DNA of 64,000 nt from Flavobacterium fryxellicola (GCF_900143245.1 NZ_FRDK01000008.1:113665-177664), one strand, 5' to 3'. Counted from the first letter of the stretch, positions 19,021 to 28,316 are shown. Notes: a model not told the origin generated them from the sequence alone. Program-made: numbers and translations.

Positions 19021-19602
19021 ATGAAAAACCCCGCTATTAAAATACAAAAAACCGAATTGCTCTCAGACAACTGGTACGTTCTGAACAAAGTCACTTTTGA
19101 CTATCAAAAAAAAGACAATTCTTGGATCACCCAAAAAAGAGAAGTTTATGACCGTGGGAACGGCGCGGCAATTTTATTGTATAATAAACAACAAAAAACG
19201 GTTATTTTAACAAGACAATTTAGATTGCCAACCTACCTGAATGGTAATGACTCTGGTATGATGATTGAGGTTTGCGCCGGACTTTTAGATGAAGACAATC
19301 CAGAGCAATGCATCATTCGCGAAACAGAAGAAGAAACAGGATACCGACTTACAGCAGTCACTAAAATCATGGAAACCTATATGTCTCCTGGTGCGGTAAC
19401 TGAAATTTTATACTTGTTTGTTGGAGCCTACGACGACTCTATGAAAGTCAGTGAAGGTGGTGGAGTAGCACACGAACAGGAAAATATTGATGTACTCGAA
19501 ATGTCCTATGAAGAAGCATACGCTATGATAGCATCAGGTCAAATTCAAGATGCCAAAACAATTATGTTATTACAACATGCCAAAATAAACAATCTTATTT
19601 AA
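19021..19602 (+). CDS. Nudix hydrolase, NudK-like (GDP-mannose pyrophosphatase type)
   Basis: 193 residues. The Nudix box is AGLLDEDNPEQCIIRETEEETGY, with the REtEEeTGy core intact; the spacing before it is one residue shorter than the strict consensus, as in NudK-type sugar-nucleotide hydrolases. The segment VYDRGNGAAILLYN also fits that group. It would hydrolyse a nucleotide-sugar pyrophosphate in the cytosol. The stop overlaps the next start, so it is cotranscribed with the EamA transporter. Confidence 0.85.
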   Translation: MKNPAIKIQKTELLSDNWYVLNKVTFDYQKKDNSWITQKREVYDRGNGAAILLYNKQQKTVILTRQFRLPTYLNGNDSGMMIEVCAGLLDEDNPEQCIIRETEEETGYRLTAVTKIMETYMSPGAVTEILYLFVGAYDDSMKVSEGGGVAHEQENIDVLEMSYEEAYAMIASGQIQDAKTIMLLQHAKINNLI

Positions 19603-20483
19603 TGAATAATCAGACCAAAGGAGTTTTATTTGCCTTATTCGCTACACTCCTATGGTCCGTAAATATGGTCATTGCTAGTGGTGTAAAAGAACACATTCCC
19701 CCAGTAGGATTGGCTTTTTGGCGCTGGACCATTGCCTGTATTGTTTTAGCTCCTTTTGCTGCTAACAGGACTTTTGAAAGTTTCCCAATAATAAAAAAGC
19801 ACTTTTGGTATCTTACGCTTACCGCCGTTTTGGGTGTTTCTATTTTTAACACATTGATATACTTTGCAGGAAAAACAACAAGTGCAGTCAATTTATCATT
19901 AATTGCGATTTCAATTCCGCTATTTATCATTATCCTCTCCAGAATCATCTACAAAGAGAAAGTGTCAAATTCAAAAATAGTTGGCATACTACTGCTAATT
20001 ATTGGAGTTCTGGTGCTTATTACTAATGGTTCACTACAAGCATTGCTTACCATCGACTTTACAATTGGAGACGTATTGATGCTTCTCGCCTGTTTCTTTT
20101 TTGCATGTTATACTATTTTAGTTCGAAAAAAACCCGAGCAATTAGTTCCAAAAGTGTTTTTGTTTAGTATTTTCAGTATCGGTACAGCATTACTTTTACC
20201 TTTTTATATTTGGGAAAATGTTTACTACAAAAAAGTGATTTTTGATTCTAAAACGATACTGATTACTTTATACGTTGGTATTTTTGCTTCGCTAATTTCT
20301 TTTTATTTATGGAACGAGGCAATCCGATTAATAGGATCTTCGAAAACAGCTTTAATTTATTATTTGATTCCAATATTTAGTGGCATTCTTGCTTATTTTT
20401 TTCTAAATCAAGCTATTGGACTGATCCAAATCATAAGTATGGGAATCATTATTTCTGGCCTATTCATTACAGCTAAAAAGTAA
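19602..20483 (+). CDS. EamA/DMT-family membrane transporter
   Basis: 293 residues with about ten hydrophobic helices and an internal two-fold repeat. The first half has the EamA signature GLAFWRWTIACIVLAPF and the second half ASLISFYLWNEAIRLIGSSKTALIYYLIPIF. Inner membrane. Substrate cannot be told from sequence. Starts on the stop codon of the Nudix gene. Confidence 0.87.
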   Translation: MNNQTKGVLFALFATLLWSVNMVIASGVKEHIPPVGLAFWRWTIACIVLAPFAANRTFESFPIIKKHFWYLTLTAVLGVSIFNTLIYFAGKTTSAVNLSLIAISIPLFIIILSRIIYKEKVSNSKIVGILLLIIGVLVLITNGSLQALLTIDFTIGDVLMLLACFFFACYTILVRKKPEQLVPKVFLFSIFSIGTALLLPFYIWENVYYKKVIFDSKTILITLYVGIFASLISFYLWNEAIRLIGSSKTALIYYLIPIFSGILAYFFLNQAIGLIQIISMGIIISGLFITAKK

Positions 20484-20691
20484 CATATGGCCCTTTTTTA
20501 CCGCTGACTCTGTTTGTAATTCAAACTTTGAGACAAAAGTTAAAGAGCAAATTTTTGAGAAATTCCAACTTGTACTACAAATTTCAATCTGATCAAATTT
20601 AACTACTGTGTATTAAAGCTACCCGTTTATCGTGACATATGAATTAAACGATATTCTTTCACTTCTTTATATCAAAGTCTTTGTGCACAAA

Positions 20692-20726
20692 AAAAGCAAC
20701 ATAAAATCGTTTTTATGCTGCTTTTC
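20692..20726. terminator. Hairpin between convergent EamA and peroxiredoxin genes
   Basis: Imperfect stem GCAACATAAAA/TTTTATGCTGC flanked by A-run and T-run, so it can serve transcription from both sides. Confidence 0.65.
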
Positions 20727-20750
20727 AATCTAAAATAGCGCGGTAAATTA

Positions 20751-21389
20751 CTATTTATTAGGCTGTGGCGTCATTCTTAAATACGGCTTAACGCTGTCGT
20801 AGCCTTTTGGAAACTTAGCTGCAATATCTTCATCTTTGATAGCAGTAGAAATCACTACATTATCCCCATCTTTCCAGTTGGCTGGTGTCGCTACGCTATA
20901 TTTAGCCGTTAACTGCAGGCTATCGATTACACGCAGAATTTCATCAAAATTTCTACCAGTAGATGCTGGATAGGTTAAGGTCAATTTTACTTTTTTGTCA
21001 GGTCCAATTATAAAAACGGAACGCACGGTAAAACTTTCACTTGCATTAGGATGAATCATATCATATAATGCTGCAATTCGTTTGTCTTCATCGGCGATAA
21101 TAGGAAAGTTGACGGTAGTGTTTTGCGTTTCATTAATATCTTTAATCCATTCCTTGTGCGAATCAACTCCGTCCACGCTCAAGGCAATAACTTTTACATC
21201 CCTCTTTTCAAATTGAGGGTAATAATTGGCTACGGTTCCCAATTCAGTGGTACAAACTGGAGTAAAATCAGCTGGATGTGAGAACAAAACGCCCCACGAG
21301 TCTCCAAGCCATTCATGAAATTTTATTTTTCCTAGTGACGTTTCTGCTTCAAAATCGGGAGCAATATCGCCTAATCGTACTGTTGCCAT
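20751..21389 (-). CDS. Peroxiredoxin, Prx6 (1-Cys) type
   Basis: 212 residues. The peroxidatic Cys is C46 in HPADFTPVCTTELG. No other Cys is present, so it is a 1-Cys enzyme that needs an external thiol. The C-terminal LRMTPQP tail and RSVFIIGPDKKVKLTLTYPASTGRN are typical of Prx6. Reduces hydrogen and organic peroxides in the cytosol. Single-gene unit with a hairpin downstream. Confidence 0.93.
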   Translation of the reverse strand: MATVRLGDIAPDFEAETSLGKIKFHEWLGDSWGVLFSHPADFTPVCTTELGTVANYYPQFEKRDVKVIALSVDGVDSHKEWIKDINETQNTTVNFPIIADEDKRIAALYDMIHPNASESFTVRSVFIIGPDKKVKLTLTYPASTGRNFDEILRVIDSLQLTAKYSVATPANWKDGDNVVISTAIKDEDIAAKFPKGYDSVKPYLRMTPQPNK

Positions 21390-21485
21390 ACTTGTTTATT
21401 TTATTGATTACTAACACTGTAAGGTATTGAAATAAAAGCAATAAAGGATAAAATTAATCTTAAAATTGTACTTAAATATCACTAA

Positions 21486-21635
21486 AGTCAGTACAAGATA
21501 GTCCGTAAACTAGACCCTAAGAATAATAAGTATCTTAGCATTGATTATCAAGGCACTCTTTTGTTTACCATTCAGATGAAGAAAGAATGTTTAAAAACAG
21601 AAATTGTTTATCGCAAGAAAGATTCTAAAAAATAA
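21486..21635 (+). pseudogene. Probable gene remnant, unknown family
   Basis: A 49-codon frame with protein-like sequence (VRKLDPKNNKYLSID, YQGTLLFTIQMKKECLK) and a normal lysine-rich end, but no ATG, GTG or TTG near its 5' edge. The same frame continues upstream beyond a TAA at 21483-21485 with more codon-like sequence. I read this as the tail of a decayed gene; chance openness in AT-rich DNA is the alternative. Family not recognised. Confidence 0.4.
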
Positions 21636-21644
21636 ATTTCGATG

Positions 21645-22856
21645 CTATTTTTTCTTTAGGTTAGGCAAAAAGAAAGCGATAACCCCTATCAAAGGCAAGT
21701 AAGCGCACAGGTGGTAAACATAAGCTATGCTGGTATGATCCGCAAGATTTCCTAACAATGCAGAACCCAAACCTCCCATTCCAAAGGCGAACCCATAGAA
21801 AAGGCCAGAGACCATACCTAATTTTTTAGGCAATAATTCTTGCGCAAAGACCAAGATTGCCGGAAATGCAGAAGAAATAATCGTTCCTATTATGACCGAC
21901 AAAACGCCTGTCCAAAACAAATCGACATACGGCAACAGGAGAGTAAAAGGAGCAGCTCCCAACACTGAAAACCATATTACGTATTTCCTTCCAAATTTAT
22001 CCCCTAACGGCCCGCCAATTAAAGTTCCAATGGCACAAGATGCCAAAAATAAAACCAAATGAAATTGGGCTTCCTGAACAGACAAATTAAATTTTTCTAT
22101 CAGGTAAAAAGTAAAGTAACTAGACATGCTAGCCATATAAAAGAATTTCGAAAAGATCAACACCATCAAAATTCCAACCGAAATCTTTATGGTTTTTTGG
22201 GATAAATTAGGCAAATCGATTACTGCTTTTTTAGTACTTCTTAAACTCAGATGGTTTTGGTACCAAAGCGCAATTCTACTCAAAACAAGCAAGCCAATGA
22301 GCGCAACAACCACGAACCAAATAATGTAATATTGTGAGTTAGGAACAACAATTAAGGCAACCAATAAAGGCCCTATTGCGGTCCCGGCATTGCCCCCTAA
22401 TTGAAAAATAGATTGTGCTAAGCCACGTTTACCGCCAGATGCCAAAAAGGAGATTCGGGAGGCTTCAGGATGAAAAATTGAAGAACCAATTCCAACCAAT
22501 ATTACCGAAATGATAATCATTGAAAAACTAGAAGCATACGATAAGAATACAATTCCAGATAACGTAAAAAGCATTCCGAAAATTTGAGAAAAGGGCTTTG
22601 GTTTTTTATCCGTGTACAACCCAACTACTGGCTGCAGTATGGAAGCGGCTAATTGGTAGGCCAACGTAATTAATCCAATTTGGGTAAACGTTAACTGGAA
22701 GTTTTCTTTTAAAATAGGATAAGCCGCAGGAATAACGGCTTGCAATAAATCATTGAGTAAATGGGCAAATGCTATCGAAAATAATATGGAATAAACGGTT
22801 TGCTGAGCAACAGGCGCTCTTTCAATTGGTGAAGCGTTATCAGAAGATACATTCAT
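21645..22856 (-). CDS. MFS transporter, Fsr-like (fosmidomycin-resistance type)
   Basis: 403 residues and twelve predicted helices. The N-terminal helix has SIAFAHLLNDLLQAVIPAAYPIL, which is characteristic of the Fsr group. The helix 2-3 loop has GLYTDKKPKPFSQ and the second-half equivalent has GDKFGRKYVIW. Likely proton-driven drug or metabolite efflux. 42 bp from the AEC gene on the same strand. Confidence 0.85.
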   Translation of the reverse strand: MNVSSDNASPIERAPVAQQTVYSILFSIAFAHLLNDLLQAVIPAAYPILKENFQLTFTQIGLITLAYQLAASILQPVVGLYTDKKPKPFSQIFGMLFTLSGIVFLSYASSFSMIIISVILVGIGSSIFHPEASRISFLASGGKRGLAQSIFQLGGNAGTAIGPLLVALIVVPNSQYYIIWFVVVALIGLLVLSRIALWYQNHLSLRSTKKAVIDLPNLSQKTIKISVGILMVLIFSKFFYMASMSSYFTFYLIEKFNLSVQEAQFHLVLFLASCAIGTLIGGPLGDKFGRKYVIWFSVLGAAPFTLLLPYVDLFWTGVLSVIIGTIISSAFPAILVFAQELLPKKLGMVSGLFYGFAFGMGGLGSALLGNLADHTSIAYVYHLCAYLPLIGVIAFFLPNLKKK

Positions 22857-22898
22857 TTTTTTTCTAAAACTATTAATTATTAATGGCTTACATTTGTT

Positions 22899-23807
22899 TT
22901 AAATTTGGAGCACAAAATACCAAAACACCAAGGTTATAAAAGATAGTGGAATTCCAAAACCAATCATCATGCTGCTTAACCGGGGTTTTAAACCGTGGGA
23001 AGTCGCTAAGATACTTGCAGTAATCATGGGAGCCATAGCTGACTCCATAATGGCAACCTCAATCATCTTTGAATGTTGTTGCAAAATTACGACATACAAT
23101 AAATAAAGCAGTGCAGGAGTCAACATTAATTTATATAAAAGTCCTAATCCTAAAAACTTCCAATGTTGGCTTCTTCTATCAAACTTCAATTGTAAACCGA
23201 CAGAGAGCATCGCCAGAGGAGTCATAACACTTCCCGTTTTCTGCAATACAATTTGAACGTATTCGTGAAAATCAAAATTCAGATAATTCATTAAACAGGC
23301 GCCAAGAAAGGTTATAAAAGGCGGAAAGAACATGATTTTTTTGGCAATATGAAATCCGTTTGGCGTTCCTGTAGAATACAAAGTGGCTATTAGAATTCCT
23401 AAAGTGGAAAGCACGACAAACGAACCCGGTTGATCAACTAAAATAGCTGTTTTTAAGCCTTCTTCACCATATAAAGCCTCGATTATGGGAAAGCCTAAAA
23501 AGGAAGTATTTCCCAAACCAGCGGTAATTATTAAACAGCCGATAAGTTTTCTGGACCAACCGAATTTTTTTCCCAAAAAACCAAACAAGAAGTAGGCACC
23601 AGCAAAAGTAATCCAGGCAACTCCAATAGGAAATAACAATTCGTTACTCCACTCAATTTTTGGAATATAATATAAGGCTAAAGCGGGAAGACACACGTAA
23701 ATAACAATCTTGTTTAACAACTTGTAGATAGAGATGGGAAATCCTTTTATATTTTGGAAAATAATACCTAAAAACAAAAAAACGAAGATTAGAATAAAGT
23801 TGTTCAT
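22899..23807 (-). CDS. AEC-family (auxin efflux carrier) permease
   Basis: 302 residues with about ten hydrophobic segments. N-terminal FPISIYKLLNKIVIYVCLPALAL and the repeated half near LGNTSFLGFPIIEALYGEEGL are typical of AEC permeases, which export or exchange organic or amino acids in bacteria. Probably cotranscribed with the downstream MFS gene. Substrate unknown. Confidence 0.85.
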   Translation of the reverse strand: MNNFILIFVFLFLGIIFQNIKGFPISIYKLLNKIVIYVCLPALALYYIPKIEWSNELLFPIGVAWITFAGAYFLFGFLGKKFGWSRKLIGCLIITAGLGNTSFLGFPIIEALYGEEGLKTAILVDQPGSFVVLSTLGILIATLYSTGTPNGFHIAKKIMFFPPFITFLGACLMNYLNFDFHEYVQIVLQKTGSVMTPLAMLSVGLQLKFDRRSQHWKFLGLGLLYKLMLTPALLYLLYVVILQQHSKMIEVAIMESAMAPMITASILATSHGLKPRLSSMMIGFGIPLSFITLVFWYFVLQI

Positions 23808-23908
23808 GGCGAAGAATTGATTGTAAAAATACTATTTAAATTCAGTTGCGGAATAAAGAAATTTTATAAATTATAATTCTAACCAAAAGATAGAAATACA
23901 TTTTATCT

Positions 23909-24121
23909 AACCTGTTGGATGCAATTATTCAAAACGTCTGTTCGAGTTTTTTTTGTGAAGTAAAACGGAATAAAACTTCTCGATACGCTCCGCTACTAGA
24001 AGCGACGTGTATCGAGAACCGTTTTTAATGAAATTTTTCTTGTTCTCGATACATTTTTCTACCGAAAAATACTCGAACTGACGAAAAATTACCATCAAAA
24101 ACTAATTACACCCAACGGGTT
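23909..24121. repeat. Dispersed nested-palindrome element (single copy)
   Basis: Outer arms AACCTGTTGGATGCAATTA (23909-23927) and TAATTACACCCAACGGGTT (24103-24121) are imperfect inverted repeats. Inside them CGTCTGTTCGAGT (23935-23947) pairs with ACTCGAACTGACG (24071-24083). Between lie three copies of TTCTCGATAC or its complement and a TTTTTCTACCGAAAAA hairpin. The TTCGAGT, TATCGAGAAC and TTCTCGATACATTTTT blocks recur in the array at 62.4-63.9 kb. No ORF runs through it. It fills the 600-bp gap before meaB. Confidence 0.85.
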
Positions 24122-24408
24122 TTAACTACTATAATACTAGGTGCTTTTTTTTTACTGATAAAGTAAAAAACCTACTTAACATGTTTTATTACAGAGAAAC
24201 AAATAAAATCGCGCTTAAAATAAAATAATTTGAATTAATTAATGCCACATACGCTCGATTCATGGTGAAAAATAGTTTCAGAAACAGGAATAAACAGCAT
24301 AAACGCTATATTTTTTTTAATTTTTCGAACCAAAATAACGGTTTCTTAGAGAAATCCTTTTTGAAACTATTTTTGTTTTCACTACTTTTACTTTTCAAAC
24401 CACACGTT

Positions 24409-25500
24409 TTGTCAAACAGAAAACCCAACCCTAGCGCCTTACACGAGAAAGCAGGAATTCCTAGGCCAGAAATGATTAGCGCAACCGCCGTTGGGAACAT
24501 CCAGCACTTTAGAAAAATACAACCCTCAGCGGCAGCATTAGTTGAAGGTATTTTAGCAGGAAACATAACGGCTTTAAGTCGCGCGATTACATTGGTAGAA
24601 AGTACAAATGGCACTCATTTGGCGAAAGCCACTGAAGTAATTAATGCGTGCTTGCCTCATGCGAGCCAATCCGTACGAATAGGAATTACTGGTGTTCCGG
24701 GCGTAGGAAAAAGCACGTTTATCGAAGCTTTTGGGAAATTCTTGACAGGGTTAGGGAAAAAAGTAGCAGTTCTTGCCGTTGATCCCAGCAGTACGATAAG
24801 CCACGGGAGTATTCTGGGCGATAAAACCCGAATGGAAGAATTAGTAAAAGATAGAAATGCTTATATTCGACCATCTGCTTCAGGAGACACGTTAGGCGGT
24901 GTGGCACGAAAAACCCGCGAAAGCATTACCCTTTGTGAGGCTTGTGGCTTTGACACCATTATCATTGAAACCGTGGGGGTGGGTCAAAGTGAAACTGCCG
25001 TTCACAGCATGGTAGATTTCTTTTTGCTATTGAAAATATCCGGTGCTGGGGACGAATTACAAGGCATTAAACGCGGTATTATGGAAATGGCGGATGCAAT
25101 TGTAATCAACAAAGCGGATGGCGATAACATTAAAAAAGCGCAATTTGCTAAAATGGAATTCAACAGAGCGTTGCATCTTTTTCCAGCTAAAAAATCCGGT
25201 TGGACGCCCACGACGGCAACTTGCAGTTCTGTCACACACGAAGGAATACCTGTGGTTTGGGAAACTATTGAAAAATTTCTTGAATTGACAAAGGGGAATA
25301 ATTACTTCTTTGAAAAACGAAAAGAACAGAATCAATATTGGATGTTAGAAACGATAAACGAGCAATTAAAACTGAGTTTCTACAATCAACCGAATATACA
25401 GCAGCTGCTTGAAACCAATAAAAAAGCGGTACAAAATGATGAAATTTCACCCTTTGCAGCCGCTCAGTTTTTGCTGGAAGAATATTTTAAAAAAGATTAA
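24409..25500 (+). CDS. meaB: MeaB/ArgK-type G-protein chaperone of methylmalonyl-CoA mutase
   Basis: P-loop GTPase that loads and protects the B12-dependent mutase. Walker A is GVPGVGKSTF; other motifs are VLAVDPSSTISHGSILGDKTRM, IIIETVGVGQSE (Walker B) and VINKADGDN (guanine specificity). The frame opens at an ATG at 24262, but the first 49 residues are a hydrophobic stretch (KSFLKLFLFSLLLLF) not expected in a cytosolic GTPase. The TTG at 24409 gives 363 residues starting near PNPSALHEKAG, which fits the family. No mutase gene is in the window. Confidence 0.88.
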   Translation: MSNRKPNPSALHEKAGIPRPEMISATAVGNIQHFRKIQPSAAALVEGILAGNITALSRAITLVESTNGTHLAKATEVINACLPHASQSVRIGITGVPGVGKSTFIEAFGKFLTGLGKKVAVLAVDPSSTISHGSILGDKTRMEELVKDRNAYIRPSASGDTLGGVARKTRESITLCEACGFDTIIIETVGVGQSETAVHSMVDFFLLLKISGAGDELQGIKRGIMEMADAIVINKADGDNIKKAQFAKMEFNRALHLFPAKKSGWTPTTATCSSVTHEGIPVVWETIEKFLELTKGNNYFFEKRKEQNQYWMLETINEQLKLSFYNQPNIQQLLETNKKAVQNDEISPFAAAQFLLEEYFKKD

Positions 25501-25505
25501 TATTT

Positions 25506-25736
25506 TTACGCTTTGATCTTTCCTTCTAAAGAGGTTTCGTAGCCATATTTTAACATTAGAAGTCCTAAAATAATTTTGATAAACTTACCAATACTATAAC
25601 CTGCACCATGCCCTAAATTATACGCATTCCCAAAGTTGGTGTTCGATTTAATTTCAAATGGTAAAAAATTAAAAATTCCAGTGATAATTAACATCGTACC
25701 AAAAACAAACATGACATACATAAATATATTTTTCAT
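25506..25736 (-). CDS. Small two-helix membrane protein, unknown
   Basis: 76 residues with two hydrophobic segments (about 5-25 and 52-65) separated by a polar NLGHGAGYSIGKF stretch. ATG start. No family recognised. Convergent with meaB, 5 bp between stops. Confidence 0.55.
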   Translation of the reverse strand: MKNIFMYVMFVFGTMLIITGIFNFLPFEIKSNTNFGNAYNLGHGAGYSIGKFIKIILGLLMLKYGYETSLEGKIKA

Positions 25737-25808
25737 TTCTACATGATTTAGTTAGATGTACAAAAAACAGGAACTAAGATCTACTGCAATTGTCGCTTTC
25801 CACAAAGT

Positions 25809-26039
25809 TTACTCTTTCTCGTAGCGTTCCATTTCTCGGTCGTAGAATTCGTTTGCAAGAACAATAAGCCCTTCCAATTCAGCATTTAATTCGCCTTCAT
25901 CAAGATCTTCGGCTTCTTCGATAAACTCTACCTCATCATCCTTTAGATTAATAATAAAACGAGGATAATCGAGGTGTATGATAAAAATATCTTCTGGAAA
26001 ATCAGTGTTGTCGCCTAGTAAAAATTTTGGTAATTCCAT
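25809..26039 (-). CDS. Small acidic conserved-type protein, unknown
   Basis: 76 residues, very acidic (EFIEEAEDLDEGELNAELEG) with a C-terminal charged helix REMERYEKE. No signal or membrane segment, so cytosolic. Lies 30 bp after the MATE gene on the same strand, so probably cotranscribed. The length, ATG and biased composition support a real gene. Function not recognised. Confidence 0.6.
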   Translation of the reverse strand: MELPKFLLGDNTDFPEDIFIIHLDYPRFIINLKDDEVEFIEEAEDLDEGELNAELEGLIVLANEFYDREMERYEKE

Positions 26040-26069
26040 GAATTTAATTATTTAAGTAATTTAGTATAT

Positions 26070-27452
26070 TTATTCTTTTTCGTTTTGAATGACTAATCTT
26101 CTTGTTAATCGCGCAAAGCGAATATACAAAAATAAAGCGGCAGCAGTCAATCCCGCCAAAAGTCCTATCCAAATCCCAACTGCTTTCAGTTCCGTGTACT
26201 TCCCTAAATAATATGAAATAGGAAAACCGATAATCCAGTAGGAGACAAAGGTAATGTACATGGGGATTTTTACATCTTGTAACCCCCGTAAAGCTCCCAA
26301 AACAACGACTTGAATTCCATCGGAAATTTGAAAAATGGCAGCAACCAAAAGTAACTTAGAAGTGATAATAATAATTTCTGAATTATCTAGCAGCTCACTC
26401 GGATCATTCATATTTAAAAATAGATGGGGTAAAAATTGATGAAAAACCACAAAGATTATCGCAAATAAAGTTTCCAGAATAATGGCTAACAAGAAAATAG
26501 ATCGAGCAACAACAATCAATTTTTTATAATCATTAATTCCTTTGGTGTGACTGACGCGAATCATTGCAGTAACGCTTAATCCCATTGCAACCATAAAGGT
26601 CGACGATGCTAAAATAAGCGCAATCTGATTGGCAGCCTGGCTATTTTTACCTAAAGAACCAGAAAGCCAAATTGCGGCGGTAAACAAGGTTACTTCAAAT
26701 AACATTTGCATGGCCGAAGGCAAACCAAGATCGATAATTTTCTTCAAAATTGATTTGCGAATTTCTTTAAAGCTAAAGTTCTTAAAATATTTTTTCATGA
26801 CGGAATTTTTTTTCATTAGATAATGCATAAAAACAACCATCATTATTCTAGAAATCACAGTGCCCAAGGCCGCACCTAAAATACCTAATTTTGGAAAAAT
26901 CCAAATTCCGTAAATCAATACATAATTAAAAAAGATATGCACCACATTCGCTAATAATATAGCATACATAGAATATTTAGTTTTCGCTAATCCATCCGCA
27001 AATTGCTTATAACCTTGATAAATGATTACAGGAATTAAAGAAAAGGCAACCCAATCAATATAAGGCGCCGCTAAATCAGCCACTTCTTTTGGTTGTTGCA
27101 TTAAATACATAATTTGTTTGGAAAGCACCGTCAAAATAAATAATGCAACGCCTAATACGGTGCACAAAAGCAGTCCATGATGAAAAGTAGTTCGAATTTT
27201 TTGATCATCTCTCTCCGCATCAGCTTCAGCAACTAGTGGCGTGATTGCTGTAGAAAATCCAATCCCTAAAGATAAAGCTATAAAAATGAAACTGTTACCT
27301 AACGAAACAGCCGCCAGCTCGGTAGAACCCAATTTGCCTACCATAAAATTATCAACTATTCCTATTAAAGTATGGCCTAACATTCCTAAAATAACAGGGT
27401 AGGCTAATTTAATATTATAAGAAAACTCTTTGAAGTATATAGAAAAATTCAC
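26070..27452 (-). CDS. MATE-family efflux transporter (NorM-like)
   Basis: About 460 residues and twelve helices. The N-terminal half has KLAYPVILGMLGHTLIGIVDNFMVGKLGSTELAAVSLGNS and the second half DLGLPSAMQMLFEVTLFTAAIW, both MATE hallmarks. Cation-coupled multidrug export. The frame is open to a TTG at 27471-27473, but this TTG is the end of a TATATTTG box (27471-27478). The in-frame GTG at 27452 (MNFSIYFKEF) is the better start. Confidence 0.88.
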   Translation of the reverse strand: MNFSIYFKEFSYNIKLAYPVILGMLGHTLIGIVDNFMVGKLGSTELAAVSLGNSFIFIALSLGIGFSTAITPLVAEADAERDDQKIRTTFHHGLLLCTVLGVALFILTVLSKQIMYLMQQPKEVADLAAPYIDWVAFSLIPVIIYQGYKQFADGLAKTKYSMYAILLANVVHIFFNYVLIYGIWIFPKLGILGAALGTVISRIMMVVFMHYLMKKNSVMKKYFKNFSFKEIRKSILKKIIDLGLPSAMQMLFEVTLFTAAIWLSGSLGKNSQAANQIALILASSTFMVAMGLSVTAMIRVSHTKGINDYKKLIVVARSIFLLAIILETLFAIIFVVFHQFLPHLFLNMNDPSELLDNSEIIIITSKLLLVAAIFQISDGIQVVVLGALRGLQDVKIPMYITFVSYWIIGFPISYYLGKYTELKAVGIWIGLLAGLTAAALFLYIRFARLTRRLVIQNEKE

Positions 27453-27470
27453 TTTTTGCTTTTTAGTTGG

Positions 27471-27478
27471 CAAATATA
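27471..27478 (-). promoter_or_regulatory. -7 promoter box (TATATTTG) of the MATE gene
   Basis: Exact TAnnTTTG; overlaps the upstream-most TTG of the ORF and moves the start to the GTG at 27452. Confidence 0.5.
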
Positions 27479-27675
27479 ATTAGAAGCTTTCAATTGCATC
27501 TATACAATTGAATATATAACACAGTTATTTTATTCTGCTACCTAAAAAAAACAAGTAATTCTATAACAAAACAGATAAATTATATAACTTTTCCGTTGTG
27601 GAGAATATTACATTTGCACTGTTATTTTTGGGAAAATTAAAACCAGAAAAATACAACAAAATAAAAAAAATAATT

Positions 27676-28260
27676 ATGAAAATCGCAGGAAAAATTAAAT
27701 TTGCACTAGCACTTACAATCTCAATGATGTTTGCTAGCAATGTAGAAGCTCAAGAAACAACAAATAAAGCAACAAATTACGATCAAGGATTCCGTTTAGG
27801 TGTAGGTGTTAATGGTGGATATTCAGTACATGACCCATACAAATTAGCGCTTGGAGCTGATGTAAGAGGACAATATGATTTATCAAAAAGATACTCTTTG
27901 ACTTTGACTACAGGTTACACGAACTTATTTGTAAGCAAAGCGGATGCTTTTCCTGGACAAACAGAAGGAAAAGATTTAGGGATTATCCCAGCAAAAGCAG
28001 GTTTTAAAGCTTTTGTATGGAATGATCAATTTTACTTAATGGGAGAAGCTGGTGCTGCATTTGCAGTAAGTAATGTAGATAATACTAGAGAGAAAACTTC
28101 TTTATTGTTATCCCCAAGTATAGGTTACGCAACCAAGTACATAGATATTTCTTTGAACTATACACATTACAGTCATTTTGATCGTCTAAACAATAATGGT
28201 TCTCTTGGTAAAGGAGTTGGACAAGTAGGTGTTCGTTTAGCTTATGGTTTCAAACTGTAA
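27676..28260 (+). CDS. Outer-membrane beta-barrel protein
   Basis: From the ATG at 27676 it is 194 residues with a signal peptide ending NVEAQ. The rest alternates polar and aromatic residues in amphipathic strands (YSLTLTTGYTNLF, YIDISLNYTHYSHF) and ends VGQVGVRLAYGFKL, the usual C-terminal strand of a barrel. The frame is open from a GTG at 27598, but the signal peptide fixes 27676. Function within the outer membrane is unknown. Confidence 0.82.
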   Translation: MKIAGKIKFALALTISMMFASNVEAQETTNKATNYDQGFRLGVGVNGGYSVHDPYKLALGADVRGQYDLSKRYSLTLTTGYTNLFVSKADAFPGQTEGKDLGIIPAKAGFKAFVWNDQFYLMGEAGAAFAVSNVDNTREKTSLLLSPSIGYATKYIDISLNYTHYSHFDRLNNNGSLGKGVGQVGVRLAYGFKL

Positions 28261-28281
28261 TACTATTTTGAATTAGATATA

Positions 28282-28313
28282 AAAAATGCGCTGAAATTCA
28301 GCGCATTTTTTGT
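28282..28313. terminator. Bidirectional terminator between convergent genes
   Basis: Stem AAATGCGCTGAA/TTCAGCGCATTT flanked by A-run and T-run, lying between the barrel protein and the peroxidase genes. Confidence 0.9.
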
Positions 28314-28316
28314 TTA

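Noticed and set aside
20520..20620. Open frames between the EamA and peroxiredoxin genes
   Set aside because: Two different frames both look protein-like in the same AT-rich 100 bp, so the signal is not discriminating.
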